Positions 1-12,470 of a DNA stretch of 64,000 nt are shown piece after piece; positions within the stretch are counted from its first letter, which is position 1, and every line of letters begins with the position of its first letter. Location: NCBI RefSeq assembly GCF_007655135.1, contig NC_045130.1, positions 39,490,605 through 39,554,604 on the forward strand. Direction: 5' to 3'. The notes below the pieces were generated by a model that saw nothing but the letters and a program-made list of their open reading frames with translations, made no database searches and had not been told where the DNA came from. This DNA is from Punica granatum. Taxonomy: Eukaryota > Streptophyta > Magnoliopsida > Myrtales > Lythraceae. The position numbers were made by a program, and so were the translations under genes.

Positions 1-1247
1 ACCGCAAGAGTATGTATATTCATATATATTAATAACATACACCGTCGTCGGCACCGGGATTTGCAGTCTCTGACTAGACACAGAAATTCAACATCCTCTC
101 TCGCATGTACTAGCCAACAATGGAAGCTCGTTTCAAAGAAGATATTAGATCTTCATCAAAATATTATATACATGCATGTATGTATTATATATATTGTATT
201 AATCGTTTTGGAAATCGAAGCCTGCCAATGGCTTGTTTCCTTCTCACTAGGCATGCACGAATTCCGCCCATCTTTGTCACTTTGCTAAATATATATAGTA
301 GTGGATCTAATTACTATAGTGACGAAATCATATATATATATATATATACACACATATATTACGCTGTCTTTAATTTCCTTCAGGTCCCGACTCCCGAGTC
401 AGTTTCTCTAAATTGTATTTATTACTATACTTATACTAAATTGTGTTATTTCGTAAATTTGATTGTATAACCTCTTGTATATGTATTTGCATCTTCTTAC
501 TATAGAAAAACCAAAAGAAAATATATTTGCATCTTCTTAGTACTTTTTGATAAGATGAGAAGTAACTAACCATTTATCAATAATTTATATATATATGTGT
601 GTGTGTATTACTGCTCAATTGTTATATCTTTTATCTTTTTTTTTCCAAATAAATAATTGTATGTAGATAATTGAATTATTATTATCGGAAGCAAAAGGCT
701 AAAGCTTGTCTTATAGTGCGTGTGCAGTGCACCACTAGTCACATTCAATTATTTAAACAGGATTTTTCCAGATTCCTTGTGGAAGACCAAGGACAAAGTA
801 TCCGTGTAATCCGTATAATCAAACTGATCATGAACACAATATATTTTGCGATTATCAAAAGATACATTAATATCATGGTTATATGTATACATGCATATAT
901 GTATGTATTGGCAAAACCAGTAAGTCTCAAATTTTGACCCAACATATAAACATTTTACATGCATACGTACATGCAATGTTCTAGCTAGATTCACCATCTT
1001 TTATCACTTCAAATGTACGAATTAATATGCACGATACTCACTTGATGCGTGAGAGACATAATTATTATAGGAGGCTCGAGAATTTACACATAGAATGTGT
1101 TAGTCTGAATTCCCTATCCACATGAAAAAATGACTTCTACGTTAATAAGTCCTTCCAATTTCAACAAGTAGGTTTAGAGTATTTGTTTTCGGACCCGTAA
1201 AAAGGGGTTCGATAGTTAGGGTAAGATCTTAATTATGATTGTTAGTA

Positions 1248-1289
<42 letters not shown>

Positions 1290-1719
1290 TGTGTGTGAAC
1301 AATCATAATTAACTGTGTTGTGTTTGTTTTTTTCGGTGGAACTATGTTGTGTTTAAATTAATAATGTCATGATTTTCAGAAGGAGAGAGCTTTTCATGGA
1401 AAGGGACACTGTTTCATAGATGTTCGCTTATTGGACACATTCATATGCATCCAAAGAAGTCAAAGTTTGGGTCCAAATTCAAGCGACAGTGAGCACACCC
1501 AAGAAGGTTATCATGAACATATGTTGGCCTTTATACACATGGAAAACCTAGCATAATTGAGTGATGCTGCATATTCATGCATGCAAGCCAATACATATCA
1601 CACACACCATTATAATGGCATGATGCCAACATCCACTTTATTACAATTTGAAACTCGTGGTGGATTTTGCGCAAATGTTGGATTACAATGACTTGGTTGG
1701 TGGCACTACACACACACAC

Positions 1720-1755
<36 letters not shown>

Positions 1756-3180
1756 CCGTGACGTGTTATGGCTGAGTTGACTACTCAAAGAATTTTAGTA
1801 CATTAGCAATAGAGTCGTTGTCTACGTGAGGCAATAATCGAAAATTATTTAATTTCATATCTATCGAGCTCACTGGAAAAATATTTGATGTGGATATATT
1901 GAAGGGATGAACTCATTCTGGAGACTTGTTTAAAAGTTTTAAAGCCCAAATGGACGGGAATGAATGGCCATGGCCATCTTTTTCTTCCATTTTCTCCATG
2001 TCAAAAGGGACACTCATTTTGCCGATGTGAGTGTGCATTTACAGGGATCCCACTATCATCAAGTGCGCTCTTATCTTATCTTTCAAACCCGAACACTCCC
2101 CACATCGTATGTATGTTATGTTTATCAGGTCAAAGGTTTCGATTCACAAAGTCAATATATAATTATATATAAGCATAATAACAACGACAAAACATCGATA
2201 TTTTTCTCGTAAGATTCAGAACATCAATTAATGATACTCATTTTCCTGCGCACTTACATGGGCAATTAACGTCTGCTTGAGGCTCGTCAACGGAACATAT
2301 AGGCCACTTGCCTCCGCAAAACCGCACGACGATGATTGAAGTATGTTGAGATACTGCAGAATAATCGAAACCGATATAAATCAGAAAAAGTATACATACA
2401 TACATACATATATGTTATGAGAAGAATGATAGGCATGAGATCAGCAAGAGAGCAAGATGATGGCCTTCTTATTCTAATGCATGAAATGAGCAGAACTTTT
2501 GTGCTCCGCTTTTGTTAGACAAAGGTTAGTAGTAGTGATAATTAATGGCCCCAAAAATTCAATTTAATTTTTTTAAAAAATTATTATTCAATTAGGAACC
2601 AGACCAAAACCATTGGCAATTGGCATTGCAACTCACTCTCTCCCTCTTGCATCCGCCCGTGTGTCATCATGATTGTTTGTACGTGCCGGACCGCATTATT
2701 CTGGTGAGGCGGCACGTGCCTCACAGCCCCCACACGCCCGACCAATTCCCCCAATAACATAATATTAGATTGATGTTCATTCATCCATTAGTCTTTTCCA
2801 AATAATTAATATATTATCTCCCCTTAAATATATATGCACACTTTTGCATTATCTTATACACTCCACGGGGCTATTGCAGTGATTAGAACATACATTTAAT
2901 AAAATGATTAGCTTATTCTAGTAAATAGAAATATTTACTAGAAATATTTACGAGAAAGGCGGTGGGGTGTTGGCAGCGATTCTCATTTAAATCAATAGAA
3001 AAGTCGAGATGTGCTAAAATTGATATCAAATTGACAGTTCGTGCATTTTTTAAGTTAAGGAAAAAAAAAACCCGTACTAAAATTGATACGGAGTGAAAAG
3101 TTTTAATTTATTTTTATATGTTTAAAGTTTCATATGGCTTAAACAATTCGGCCTTAGTTTATCTGTTGATTTATCCTATT
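1..3180. other. AT-rich intergenic DNA, no supported gene
   Basis: This stretch has only short open frames with no recognisable domain or exon structure. It is rich in ATATAT, CATATATG and GTGTGT tracts. It contains (TA)n runs near 1257-1286 and 1722-1754, the second preceded by (CA)n at 1707-1720, and a perfect inverted repeat at 1231-1310 listed separately. I see no protein-coding or RNA gene that can be defended. Confidence 0.6.
1231..1310. repeat. Inverted repeat around a GT/TA microsatellite
   Basis: AATTATGATTGTT at 1231-1243 is exactly complementary to AACAATCATAATT at 1298-1310. Between the arms lie (GT)n, a self-complementary (TA)n run and GCATGTGTGTG. The whole 80 bp could fold into one nearly continuous hairpin. 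It may be a cruciform-prone microsatellite or a decayed small transposon. No function is claimed. Confidence 0.6.
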
Positions 3181-3660
3181 CCTCTGCCGGCTCATAGCGG
3201 GCCCGTATTCATTGCCTTTAGGCTTTAGGCATTGAATGGAGGGGCCAGAACTTATCAGCAGACAGTGTAGGGTCCACGCGTTGTGAGTAGGCGAGCCTAA
3301 GACATGATCATAGGCCTATCAGCTAGGCAGAGCCGCAGAAGCAAGCCCGATGGGCATTCCTGAAACTTTGGGCAGCCGAAACCAGATCATGAGCCGCGAT
3401 ACTTGGGCCACTAGTGGGTCTAGATTTTCTCACGGGATTGCCATTAAAATTGGCTTGAAGCCCAATACTTGATCATGGACCTGAAGTCGACCAACATCCT
3501 AATGGGCTCTGAAACCCTGTCCAAGCCCACGTGTACTGAGCCGACCGAGCCTATCTTGCGCCTGCTGGTTGTTTAGTTCTGTCTAGTATATTCTTAGCTG
3601 AACACGAGTTCAAACACTGCACAGCAGGGAGCGACAAGATCGCCGGTAGTGCTGCCCACC
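3181..3660. other. GC-richer island with TGGGCY motifs, no ORF
   Basis: Base composition changes abruptly from AT-rich to mixed. Strict TGGGCY motifs (either strand) occur at 3404, 3459, 3503 and 3524, with several near matches. Such motifs are typical of plant promoters, but no open frame with recognisable coding content starts on either side. It lies just downstream of the 2-oxoglutarate dehydrogenase gene and could be a promoter of an unseen transcript or a fragment of a transposon. Confidence 0.35.
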
Positions 3661-3968
3661 ATTTTATTCATCAAACAAACACATACATTGAAAGCAATCA
3701 AAAAGGTTTCCGATGACTTCTTTATGCAGTGCAAAAGAATCCTCACTATCGTGTACATATGTAGTTCATCTTTGTATCTGTAAGCAGGAAAATGTCGTAT
3801 GATGCCTTGGAAAAGCTAGATCAAGAAGGCATACAAGGAAATAGAATAGCTTAACAAATGAGCAGAAGCATCTCCTTCTAGCCTTATAACTAGAATATCC
3901 AGTCAACTCCTCGCTGGTTTGATGATCATTTGTTCACTCCAAGTTTATACCAGGCAGGGCTTAATTCA

Positions 3969-6900
3969 TCAGAATGGAGAGTTAATCTGCTCCGCCTGCA
4001 CGGCCTTCTGGACAAGCTCGGTCTGCTCCTTAATGTGGACCTGATAGAACCCTGTGGCTGTGGCAGCCGATGGAGCCCTGCCCACATATTTGATGTCCTC
4101 AAAAGTTCCACGGCCAAGGTCTCTCATGGCCGTGCTGAGGCGGGGTGCGATGTAGCTGTAAGCCCCCATATTCATAGGCTCTTCCTGGCACCATACAATC
4201 TCCGCATCTGAAAAATAACAGAATCCAAGGGTGGATTATCATCAGTAGATGTTCATGTATATGTATTGTAGACACTATTCGAGAGCCTAGGACAAATCGT
4301 CTTGGCATGGACAGCAACTAGCATCAGAATTGCACTAAAATTGCAGAAGAAAACCTTCTTTGTTTTCCGGCATTTCAGAATGTGTTAGAACAACTTGACT
4401 TAGATAGGAAATTAGAACTACATACTTGGATATCGCTTCAGTTCCCTCTGGATTAGGTTATACGGGAAGGGGCATAGCTGTTCAACCCTACAGATCGCAA
4501 CATCCTTTGCTCCAACCTTTTTCCGCTCATCGTCCAGCTCGTAGTAGACCTGCAAGGCAATCACAAATAAATCTTACACCTGATATACTGGGGAAGTAAC
4601 AAAAAACTGAAAATTTAGTAAACTACCAAAGTGACCAAAACCTTGTAAACAGAAGGGGGGGTGGAAAAAAACACCAAGCAAAGCTAGTAGAGAGCTCTCT
4701 ACCTTTCCAGAGCAAAGAACAAGGCGCCTAATGCCCTCCTCAAGATCAGAATGGTCATTCTGGTCCTTGATGAGCCGCTTAAATCTAGTTCCCTGCTTAT
4801 CAAAGCCTGGGTGGCCTTGCACATCGTCAAATTCAGATAAATTTGACTTGCAGTCCTTGTGGCGGAGCAAGTTCTTAGGAGCCATCACAATAAGAGGCTT
4901 ACGGAAATCCCTGTGAATCTGTAAAAATTAACCCAAAAACAAGAGTCTTAAAAAATATATCAAAAAATGATACTATACGCACAATCATGATTAGGTTTAC
5001 AAACATTAATCTTTAGACTCACCTGACGCCGCAAAACATGGAAATAATTAGCAGGGGTTGTGGCATTCACCACCTGCCAATTGCATTCTTGAATTTGTTT
5101 CCTAAGAGTCGGTTCCATCTCAGGGATCACATAGGGATGATCATCACTCATCTGACATTAAACAATTAATAATTACATGGACAAATTCAGGAGCAGGGAG
5201 GCTCTATTTTGAGAAGACGGAATTTGTCAAGTGAGAAAATGATTTTTCTTTTTTTTTTGCATAAAAATTACCTGAAGGAAACGCTCCAAGCGAGCACTTG
5301 AATGTTCAGGACCCTGGCCATCATAACCATGAGGAAGCAGAACCACAAGCCCAGTTTGGCGCAACCACTTTGCTTCTCCACTGCTCAAGAACTGGTCGAA
5401 AATTACTTGAGCCCCATTCGCAAAATCGCCAAATTGGGCTTCCCAAATCACCAGGGAATTGGGGTTCTCCATTGAGTAACCCAACTCAAATCCAAGAACA
5501 CCAAACTCCGATAAAGAGCTGCATAATACAGAAGGATTAAAAGTGTAAAGGAACAATCAAGCACAGCACTCTTACTAATAAAGATGGTTCTGCAATTATC
5601 TCTTGTTTGAGCTATCAGGCAGAGCATTACTGACACAATTGCAAAACATGATGTTGAAAACCAAAGGAGAGCACATTTTACAAACTATACTTGAAATGAA
5701 ATGCCAAGAGATAAGGGTGAAAAGAGAGAATAAAGAAGAAAAGAACAAATATTTCAGGGAAAAAAAAAAAGGGTACCTGTTGCTAACAGTGAACATTTCC
5801 TCGTTTTGATTAATCATGACATGATCCAACGGGCAGTACATCTCCCCAGTTTCCTGATCATGAAGTACGGAATGCCGATGACTGAATGTACCTCTTTCAA
5901 CGTCTTGACCACTCAGTCTAACATGATTGCCTTCCACCAATAATGTGGCAAAGGCAAGTGCTTCTGCAACTGCCCAATCAATACCTTCCCCAGTTTCAAT
6001 CATTTGTGCACGTTGTTCATAGACCTTCTTTACTCCTCTGTGAGGCTTGAAGTTCTCAGGTAAAGTTGTGATCGCTTTCCCGACATTTTTCAATATCTCT
6101 GGCTTCACACTGTATAAAAGCATTGAGAGTTATAAGCATAGATAAAGGCAAGGAATGTAAAATTGAGTGGCAATGGCCGACGAAAAACTACCCGGTGTTC
6201 CTGACGCGTGAAAGCTGTTCAGGTGATTTGAACCCAGACCAGTGAGAAGAGAGCCAGTCCCTCCTTTTGGGTACATAATCTTTACTCGCCAAAAATTCTT
6301 CATTGAGGATCGAATTAACCTTGTTCTGTATCTTGTCAATGTCTTCCTTCGTAACCTGTCCAGATTCTAACAGCTTCTTCTGGTAAATGTCAAGAGAAGA
6401 AGGGTGACTTCGAATGACCTGTTGCCACCAATAGAAAGAGATTATCAATTATCTAATACAATGAGAAAAGACCAACGGCCCACGAAGGGAAGCACCCAAG
6501 TGATCTTCGGACACCTTTTCTTTACTGAGGGCCTGAAATATAAATAACCACTAGAATCATAAAGTATTATCTGAACAGCACACCTTGTACATCTTGGGCT
6601 GCGTGAAGGAAGGTTCATCAATTTCATTGTGTCCATACCGTCGATAACAGACTAAATCAACCACAACATCAGAGTGGAAAGTTTGGCGCCACTCTGCTGC
6701 GAGCTCACAGGCATGAACAACCGCCTCCACGTCATCACCGTTCACATGAAATATTGGAGCATCCAATGCCTTAGCAACATCTGTGCAGTACTGGGACGAT
6801 CGCCCAGCTCTTGGATCAGTGGTGAAAGCAACTTGATTGTTAACAACAATATGAATCGTGCCGCCAGTTGTATAATTAGGAAGGGCACTAAGATGAAGAG

Positions 6901-8134
6901 TTTCGTACACAACTCCTTGCCCTGCAAAGCTACCATCTCCATGAATCAAAACACCCATATTCTTTGTCCTATCAACATCATTGGAGTAATACTGCTTTGC
7001 CCTGGTCTTCCCAACAACAACTGGATCGACAGCTTCCAAATGACTTGGATTTGCAACCAAGGACAGATGTATTCTCTTTCCGCCCCGGGTTGGCCGATCA
7101 TAGGATGTACCTAAGTGGTACTTGACATCACCAGTACCAGTGTAAAGTCCAACTTCATCGACGGGCTTTGTACCGCCACTAAACTCACTGAAGATCTGTC
7201 TGAGTGGCTTGCGGACAACATTTCCTAAAACGTTTAACCTGCCCCTATGAGGCATTCCAATGACAATACTCTCAACCCCGAGATCTGCAGATCTATCGAA
7301 CATTTCCTTCATGCCAGAGATCAGAGTCTCTCCACCTTCAAGACCAAACCTTTTGGCAGTAGTCCACTTGGTGGCCAAGAAGTTCTCAAACTGGGTGCTC
7401 CAGATAAGCCTGTCCAGGATGACCTCGCGGCGTTGGCGATTGTATTGCATCGGAGTTGGGGTCTCAATTTTGTCTCTCAGCCAGTTGCATTTCTCACGGT
7501 CAGCAATGTGCATATATTCAAATCCGATGCTTCCACAGTAAGCCTGCTCAAGCCTTCTCAGTATAGACCTCAGTGTCTGGACTGGCCGGTTCTCGGATAA
7601 GAAACCGGCCATCTTCCACACACCAATGAAAAACTCCCTATCCAAATCGGCTTCTGTAAAGCCATAGAGACCAGGATCCAGATCATCTGGGATCTCTCTT
7701 TGTTCCAGACCTAGTGGATCCAACTTGGCCTTCATGTGCCCGTTGACCTGGTAAGCCCTCACAAGCAACAGCAAACGCATGCTCTCCTGGATTGTCTGAC
7801 CAGAAATTCCAGGAGAAGTAGCTGCCTGACCCACAAAGTTTCTAAAGAAATTATCCCATGATTCGTCAACACTGTTGGGGTCTGCCTCCCAAGCCCTTTG
7901 AAGCTCTTCTAGATATACACTGCTGGTCCCATCTAAGAAGCTATCAGTCAACCTGGACAAGGGCACAGGTCGAGGGACTGGAGCAGATTGCGCCTTTTGT
8001 CTAAAAACTGTGGTGTGAAAATGACGATTCTGAGATGGAAGAGCTCGTGTTCTTGCTGCATATGATCCACCATGAGCAAGAGTCCTCCTGATTGCGAGCT
8101 TTGCGGCACTAGAGCCGGCCCTAAACCACGCCAT
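3969..8134 (-). CDS. OGDH: 2-oxoglutarate dehydrogenase E1 component, mitochondrial
   Basis: E1 decarboxylates 2-oxoglutarate with thiamine diphosphate and passes the succinyl group to the lipoyl E2 of the TCA-cycle complex in the mitochondrial matrix. I assign eight coding exons: 8134-6584, 6418-6192, 6109-5777, 5518-5272, 5151-5023, 4918-4703, 4549-4426 and 4207-3969. All have GT-AG borders and sum to 3066 nt, or 1021 aa, close to Arabidopsis E1. The N-terminus ([18 protein letters not shown]) is Arg/Ser/Ala-rich with no acidic residue, like a transit peptide. Thiamine diphosphate/Mg binding is marked by GDGSFAGQG (about residue 398) and NNQVAF (about 430). [11 protein letters not shown], the conserved [12 protein letters not shown] stretch and the C-terminal [14 protein letters not shown] and [12 protein letters not shown] motifs are all present. 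No key motif is missing. The leader upstream of 8134 probably contains an intron. Confidence 0.96.
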
Positions 8135-9050
8135 ACTTAAACGTGCAAATAATTCACCGTGCTCAGACCTCGAAAATTAAAGTACAGATGTGTCCTTAAT
8201 CTGAAAAAAGCTGTGCACAAAAAGATTAGAAGAGCAGAAAGGAAACAGTTACTGCAGTGCAAAAGACTCGGTAGTGCGTCGATCAACCACGTCAAAAGTA
8301 AGAGAAAAAATTAACAGATGTAATAGAAGGAACTCCAATAAACACATATAGAAATATTCCATCCTCTTGACAATTCAAAGATGTATCGAATGTGGAGCAA
8401 CTCAGCTCAAACTCCGGAGACTATAATTTCCCAATTCTTCGCTTTTGATCTACTCCAAAGCTCATCAATTCTAAAACAAACAAACAGCCAGCCAACCAAG
8501 ACCAGGAAATGCGAACTTAGGTTAGTTTCCTAGATATAAGATCAATCAGCAAGAATTCGTTATTTGCTGCGTCAAAGACAAATGGGCCGGAAGAGAGAGT
8601 CAGATCAGCTTTTTGAGCTCGCACCTCCAAGCTCTTCCATGCTCAAACAAGAAGAACAGACATTCACACGGTACAACACACGTAAAGTATACTACAGATC
8701 AAAATCAGATATTCTCCACCAAATTTGGTCGAAGAGAAAATCAAAATAATCGTAAGAAGAAGAAGAAGAAGAAGCCGCGACCGAGGCGTAAGCTCAACGA
8801 AGAGAAGGGAGATTGAGTTGAGAAGATTGAAGAAACAGAAGGATTGTAGAAGAAAGACGGACAGACAGACAGACAACTAACTGATTCGTGCGTGCGTCGA
8901 AATCCCTGTCCCTCAGCTGTGACGAGCCCTTCCTCTGTTCCTCATCCTCCGCCTCCTTTCGCCTTCGTCCTCTCGCTCCTTCAATCCTTCTGGACACGCT
9001 ATATTCTTTGGTCAGATTTGATGTTGACCACAGGATTTTAGTTTTCAATC
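8135..9050 (-). promoter_or_regulatory. Leader and promoter region of the 2-oxoglutarate dehydrogenase gene
   Basis: This is the region upstream of the E1 start codon. It contains a (GAA)n-type purine tract near 8751-8774 and (GACA)n near 8858-8873; read on the minus strand these are CT/TTC-rich, as in many plant 5' leaders. The untranslated leader is probably interrupted by an intron, because the pyrimidine-rich sequence lies 600-800 bp from the ATG. Exact transcription start and splice sites cannot be set from sequence alone. Confidence 0.4.
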
Positions 9051-9119
9051 GTTTTGGCCACTGAACTTTTGTTTTATATTAAAAGGATCACTAAAAACTG
9101 TAGGTGCTAGCAAGTTTGC

Positions 9120-9360
9120 CCCTATGAGTGTGTGCAATCGAGCCGAGCCAGACTTATGGGCAAAACCTTGACCATCACGGGCTCCAGCAGGAGCTCATTT
9201 GAGCTCGAATACACGAGCTCAAGCTCGGTTTCTGAAATAAAGAAGCAATGTGAGCTCAAATAGTTCATTCTTAGCTTTTTTTTTTATGGAAGCCAGCTCG
9301 AGCTCAAAATCAATTAGAGGGTCGAAGGAGTTCAAGCTCGAACTAGAGCATCAATCAATC
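9120..9360. repeat. GAGCTC/AAGCTC-rich dispersed repeat
   Basis: A dense run of GAGCTC, AAGCTCG and TCGAGCTC words (for example near 9199, 9219, 9298 and 9330). The same vocabulary returns at 31165-31640. Repeats of this style are common as non-autonomous DNA transposon relics in dicots. Neither terminal repeats nor a target duplication could be fixed here. Confidence 0.4.
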
Positions 9361-9751
9361 AATATATATATAAGTAAATTATTTGCATATCTCTCACGCA
9401 TTCTCCTCCAAAAATGAAACATGAAGAAGACACGTTATCGCTTACAGGCTCCCTCGAAGCCATCGTTAGTTTAATTATGTAAATAGTATATAGTGAAATA
9501 TGTGTAAAATATTTGATATACAATGAAATCTATATATTAACAAGTGAAGATAACTTTCAACTTTACATTATAAGAATATATATATATATATATGCGCTTT
9601 TATATCGATTTATATATTTGTGTAGCCATTTGATGCAATATAGTTTTCATATAATATGCAATATATAGATATTTATGAACTTATATATAGTTAAGGTATA
9701 TTTATGTTTTCTTTATTACATTGATTATTGATTAATATTCATGTTTTCAAT

Positions 9752-9882
9752 CTACTTGGGTTGATTTAAACGGTTCGACACTTATTCCGCTTAAGTAAGG
9801 CCTAGGATTCAACTCATTGTGAATATAGAAAATCGTCGGAGCCCGATTGGACTTTCGAATACTATGATTCACACCTAAAAAA
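9752..9882 (+). mobile_element. SINE-like repeat, copy 1
   Basis: One of at least five related copies in the window. Order of shared words: TGGGTTGATTTAAACGGTTCG (tRNA-like box A region), CGCTTAAGTAAGGCCTAGGATTCAACTC (box B region), GAAAATCG, GATTGGACTTTCGAATACTATGATTC. The copy is diverged. The layout, two Pol III-like boxes about 40 bp apart and a short A-rich end, suggests a tRNA-derived SINE. Confidence 0.45.
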
Positions 9883-10884
9883 ATATTCGTATTTTCAACT
9901 ACCTCATTTTGATATGAAAGTATACATATTTTCCTTTTTTCCTTGCATATATATATGACCTATCTATTTCGGAAAGATATGATATATTTAGTATGCTATA
10001 TAAAGAAGTAAATTGACAATATTCGATTATTATTTCTTTATTCTACTTTTATATCTTGACATAATTATTTTGAAAATCATATTTTTATTGGAAATTGATA
10101 GATATCGTCCAATATTTGAATAAGTAGAATTGTTAATATTTTAATTGGCATATAAAATTCTTATTAAATTTATCATCAAATGTTTAAAATCACTAACTTT
10201 TTTATTCCATTCGTATTCCCACTCAGTAAATTTTTCTTCATCTCCACTCATATATTTATGTATATTTTCCCCCTTTTTTTTCTTGGATTTTAGTTTGTTC
10301 TATTGTTTATAATCGTTAAAGATTATTATATTTTACTTATAAATGTTTATTCTATATGTTGTTGAATGCAATTGATTATTTTGAAAAAAATTAAATTTTA
10401 TGTATTATATATAAATGATTCGTTGCAATGTAACATGTATAAATATTTGAATAGATTAATTGCAACTAATTTTTTTAAAAATTTTGTCCATGCAATACGC
10501 GGGCCTTCAACTAATATTTGTTTTAAATCTTTTGCAGCTATACCTATACATCTTTTTTGGTCTAATTTTTTTCCTTTTCACTGGGCCAATCCCTCGAGAT
10601 TTGTTTGGTTTCATTATTAGACACCGTATTGTGAGTCGAGATTTTGATTATAACTACAATGGTCTTTTTCTTCTTTTTCTCTCCAATTTTCTCTTGTGGA
10701 TTATGACTTTAGAACATCGGGAAAAGCCTTCTGAGGGCAATTTTGACTGAATAAATGATGGAGATAAGATGTGACCAGAATAAACTGATGGACATAAGAA
10801 GACTTTCCTCTTTCCTTTCTCTTATTTATAATTATTATTATAACCATCGTCATTATTATTCTCCATATGAGCATTTGACTTGCC
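9883..10884. other. AT-rich intergenic DNA, nothing recognised
   Basis: Very AT-rich sequence between two SINE-like copies. Open frames are short, low in complexity and carry no recognisable domain. No terminal repeats were found. Confidence 0.5.
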
Positions 10885-10885
10885 A

Positions 10886-11028
10886 ACATAAATTGATTCA
10901 AGTGATTCAGTATTTGTTCCTCTTAAATAATATCTCGACTTCGAATACTGTAAATGAAAACAATCCATGTCAACTTGAATTGCATTAATTGAATCTAGTT
11001 GGGCTTTCGAATATTATGATACAATCAT
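10886..11028 (+). mobile_element. SINE-like repeat, copy 2
   Basis: Shares with the other copies the words ATTGATTCAAGTGATTCAG (box A region), CCTCTTAAATAATATCTCGACTTCGAATAC (box B region) and TTGGGCTTTCGAATATTATGATA near its 3' end. It has the same orientation as copy 1, about 1.1 kb away. Boundaries are approximate. Confidence 0.45.
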
Positions 11029-11414
11029 AGATGAGCATTTGACTTTAGCGTAGAAACAAAAGGCCTTTCGAGACCCAACCCAAGTTCCCAATTCTGACTT
11101 GGTGATTTGATGAGGAAATTTCACAGCACCAAGCAATAAATAATCTATATATATATATATATATATGCATGCAAGGAAAAAAGTTTTTTTTTCTGAATAT
11201 GCAAAATAAAATAAAAGCTATTCATAGGGCAGATAAGTTTTTTATTAATCATTGAATCAATATATGATCTCAATGGCCCTAAAGCCAAATGGCTATCTGA
11301 AGATGTCTCAGACCACCACTGCTGACAACTCATTCAATATATATATATATATAAGCAAGGTAGCCGGTCAAATAACGTTATAATGCTCAGTTACTAAATA
11401 AAATTTTTCTATTT

Positions 11415-11795
11415 GCTGGGTCTCCTCTCTCCGTGGAAAGAAGCTGGATATTATTTGTCTTAAACTTCTCTGAACTCACTACATTTACCGCATCTGGAGG
11501 GAGAGGAACGCCAGGCTCTACCGGAATCAAGTCTCGCCTCCAACAATTATAATACGAAGGATTTTCTCGGATGTGAAAGCAAAGTTGTCTGTTCTCCCTC
11601 GATTCTCATGCAAAATTGCACACTCTATCATTGCGAGGCATATGTTTCACCATTTTGATACTGCAACTAGTTGACTTGGGAGTAGCTCTTGGGTATTTTT
11701 TATTTTACTCCGTATAGAGGAAAATGGTATTGGTTTCTGATGTAAATTCATCTGTTATCAATGAAGTTTCATCATTTATCAAAAAAAAAAAAAAA
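11415..11795 (+). mobile_element. 5'-truncated LINE 3' end with poly(A)
   Basis: A decayed reading frame gives THYIYRIWRERNARLYRNQ, the HxxxWxxRNxR-type signature found just after the zinc-binding region at the end of plant L1-like ORF2. An upstream in-frame stop marks decay. The copy ends in about 15 A residues at 11781-11795. A near-identical flank, AATTTTTCTATTT at 11402-11414 and AATTTCTATTT at 11797-11807, looks like a target-site duplication with a 2-bp indel. Together these fit a heavily 5'-truncated insertion made by target-primed reverse transcription. Confidence 0.8.
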
Positions 11796-12051
11796 GAATT
11801 TCTATTTTTTGAATTAATATTTTTTATTATAAAATTATAAATAAAATATTCCGTACAGAATCTTTTATTTTATAGATAGAGGCAGCTGGTATATATATAG
11901 ATATTTTTTGGGCTTGATTCTAGCGGGTACAAAAAAAGCCACAACTACATATACACACACACACAAAGATAGATAGAGATAGAGGCAATTTGTGTATATA
12001 TATATATTGCTGAGGATAGCTGGTGTAGACGTAGATATCTATATATTGCTA

Positions 12052-12054
<3 letters not shown>

Positions 12055-12087
<33 letters not shown>
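12055..12087. repeat. (TA)n microsatellite
   Basis: About 16 TA units. It lies just 5' of the MITE at 12113. Similar long (TA)n tracts occur at 1722-1754, 41482-41500, 60454-60483 and 63097-63122. Confidence 0.9.
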
Positions 12088-12092
<5 letters not shown>

Positions 12093-12112
12093 GATCAAAA
12101 CCCCAAAACTAA

Positions 12113-12467
12113 AGGCCTTATTTGGAAATAGAGTTGAGTTAAAACTCAAATCCATTCCAACTATATATATATATATTTAATTGAGTTGTAATATAAAGTG
12201 AGAAAAAATAATGATTGTGTTATTGAATTATGAAAAAAAATGAAAAAATGTAATGAATAATTGAGAGAAAATAATAATTGTGTTGTTAAATTGTGAAAAA
12301 AATAATGAATAGTTGAGATAATTTAGTATTAAAAATTGAATTGAATGATAGTTAAGATAAAAAAAATTAAAAAAAATAGAAAAGTAATAATTGTGTTGTT
12401 AAATTGAAAATAAGTAAAGTTAAAGTGAAGTAAAGTTAAAAAAATAACTAATTTGCCAAACAAGGCC
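12113..12467. mobile_element. MITE with AGGCCTTRTTTGG terminal repeats
   Basis: The left end AGGCCTTATTTGG (from 12113) matches the inverted right end CCAAACAAGGCC (to 12467). TAA precedes the left end at 12110-12112 and follows the right end at 12468-12470, a TWA-type target duplication. The interior is AT-rich, non-coding and has internal repeats of an AATAATTGTGTTGTTAAATTG-type unit. Termini and target resemble Tourist-like (PIF/Harbinger) MITEs. No transposase is encoded. Confidence 0.75.
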
Positions 12468-12470
12468 TAA

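Noticed and set aside
1200..1220. tRNA-like GGTTCGATAG motif
   Set aside because: No cloverleaf partner sequences are found at proper spacing.
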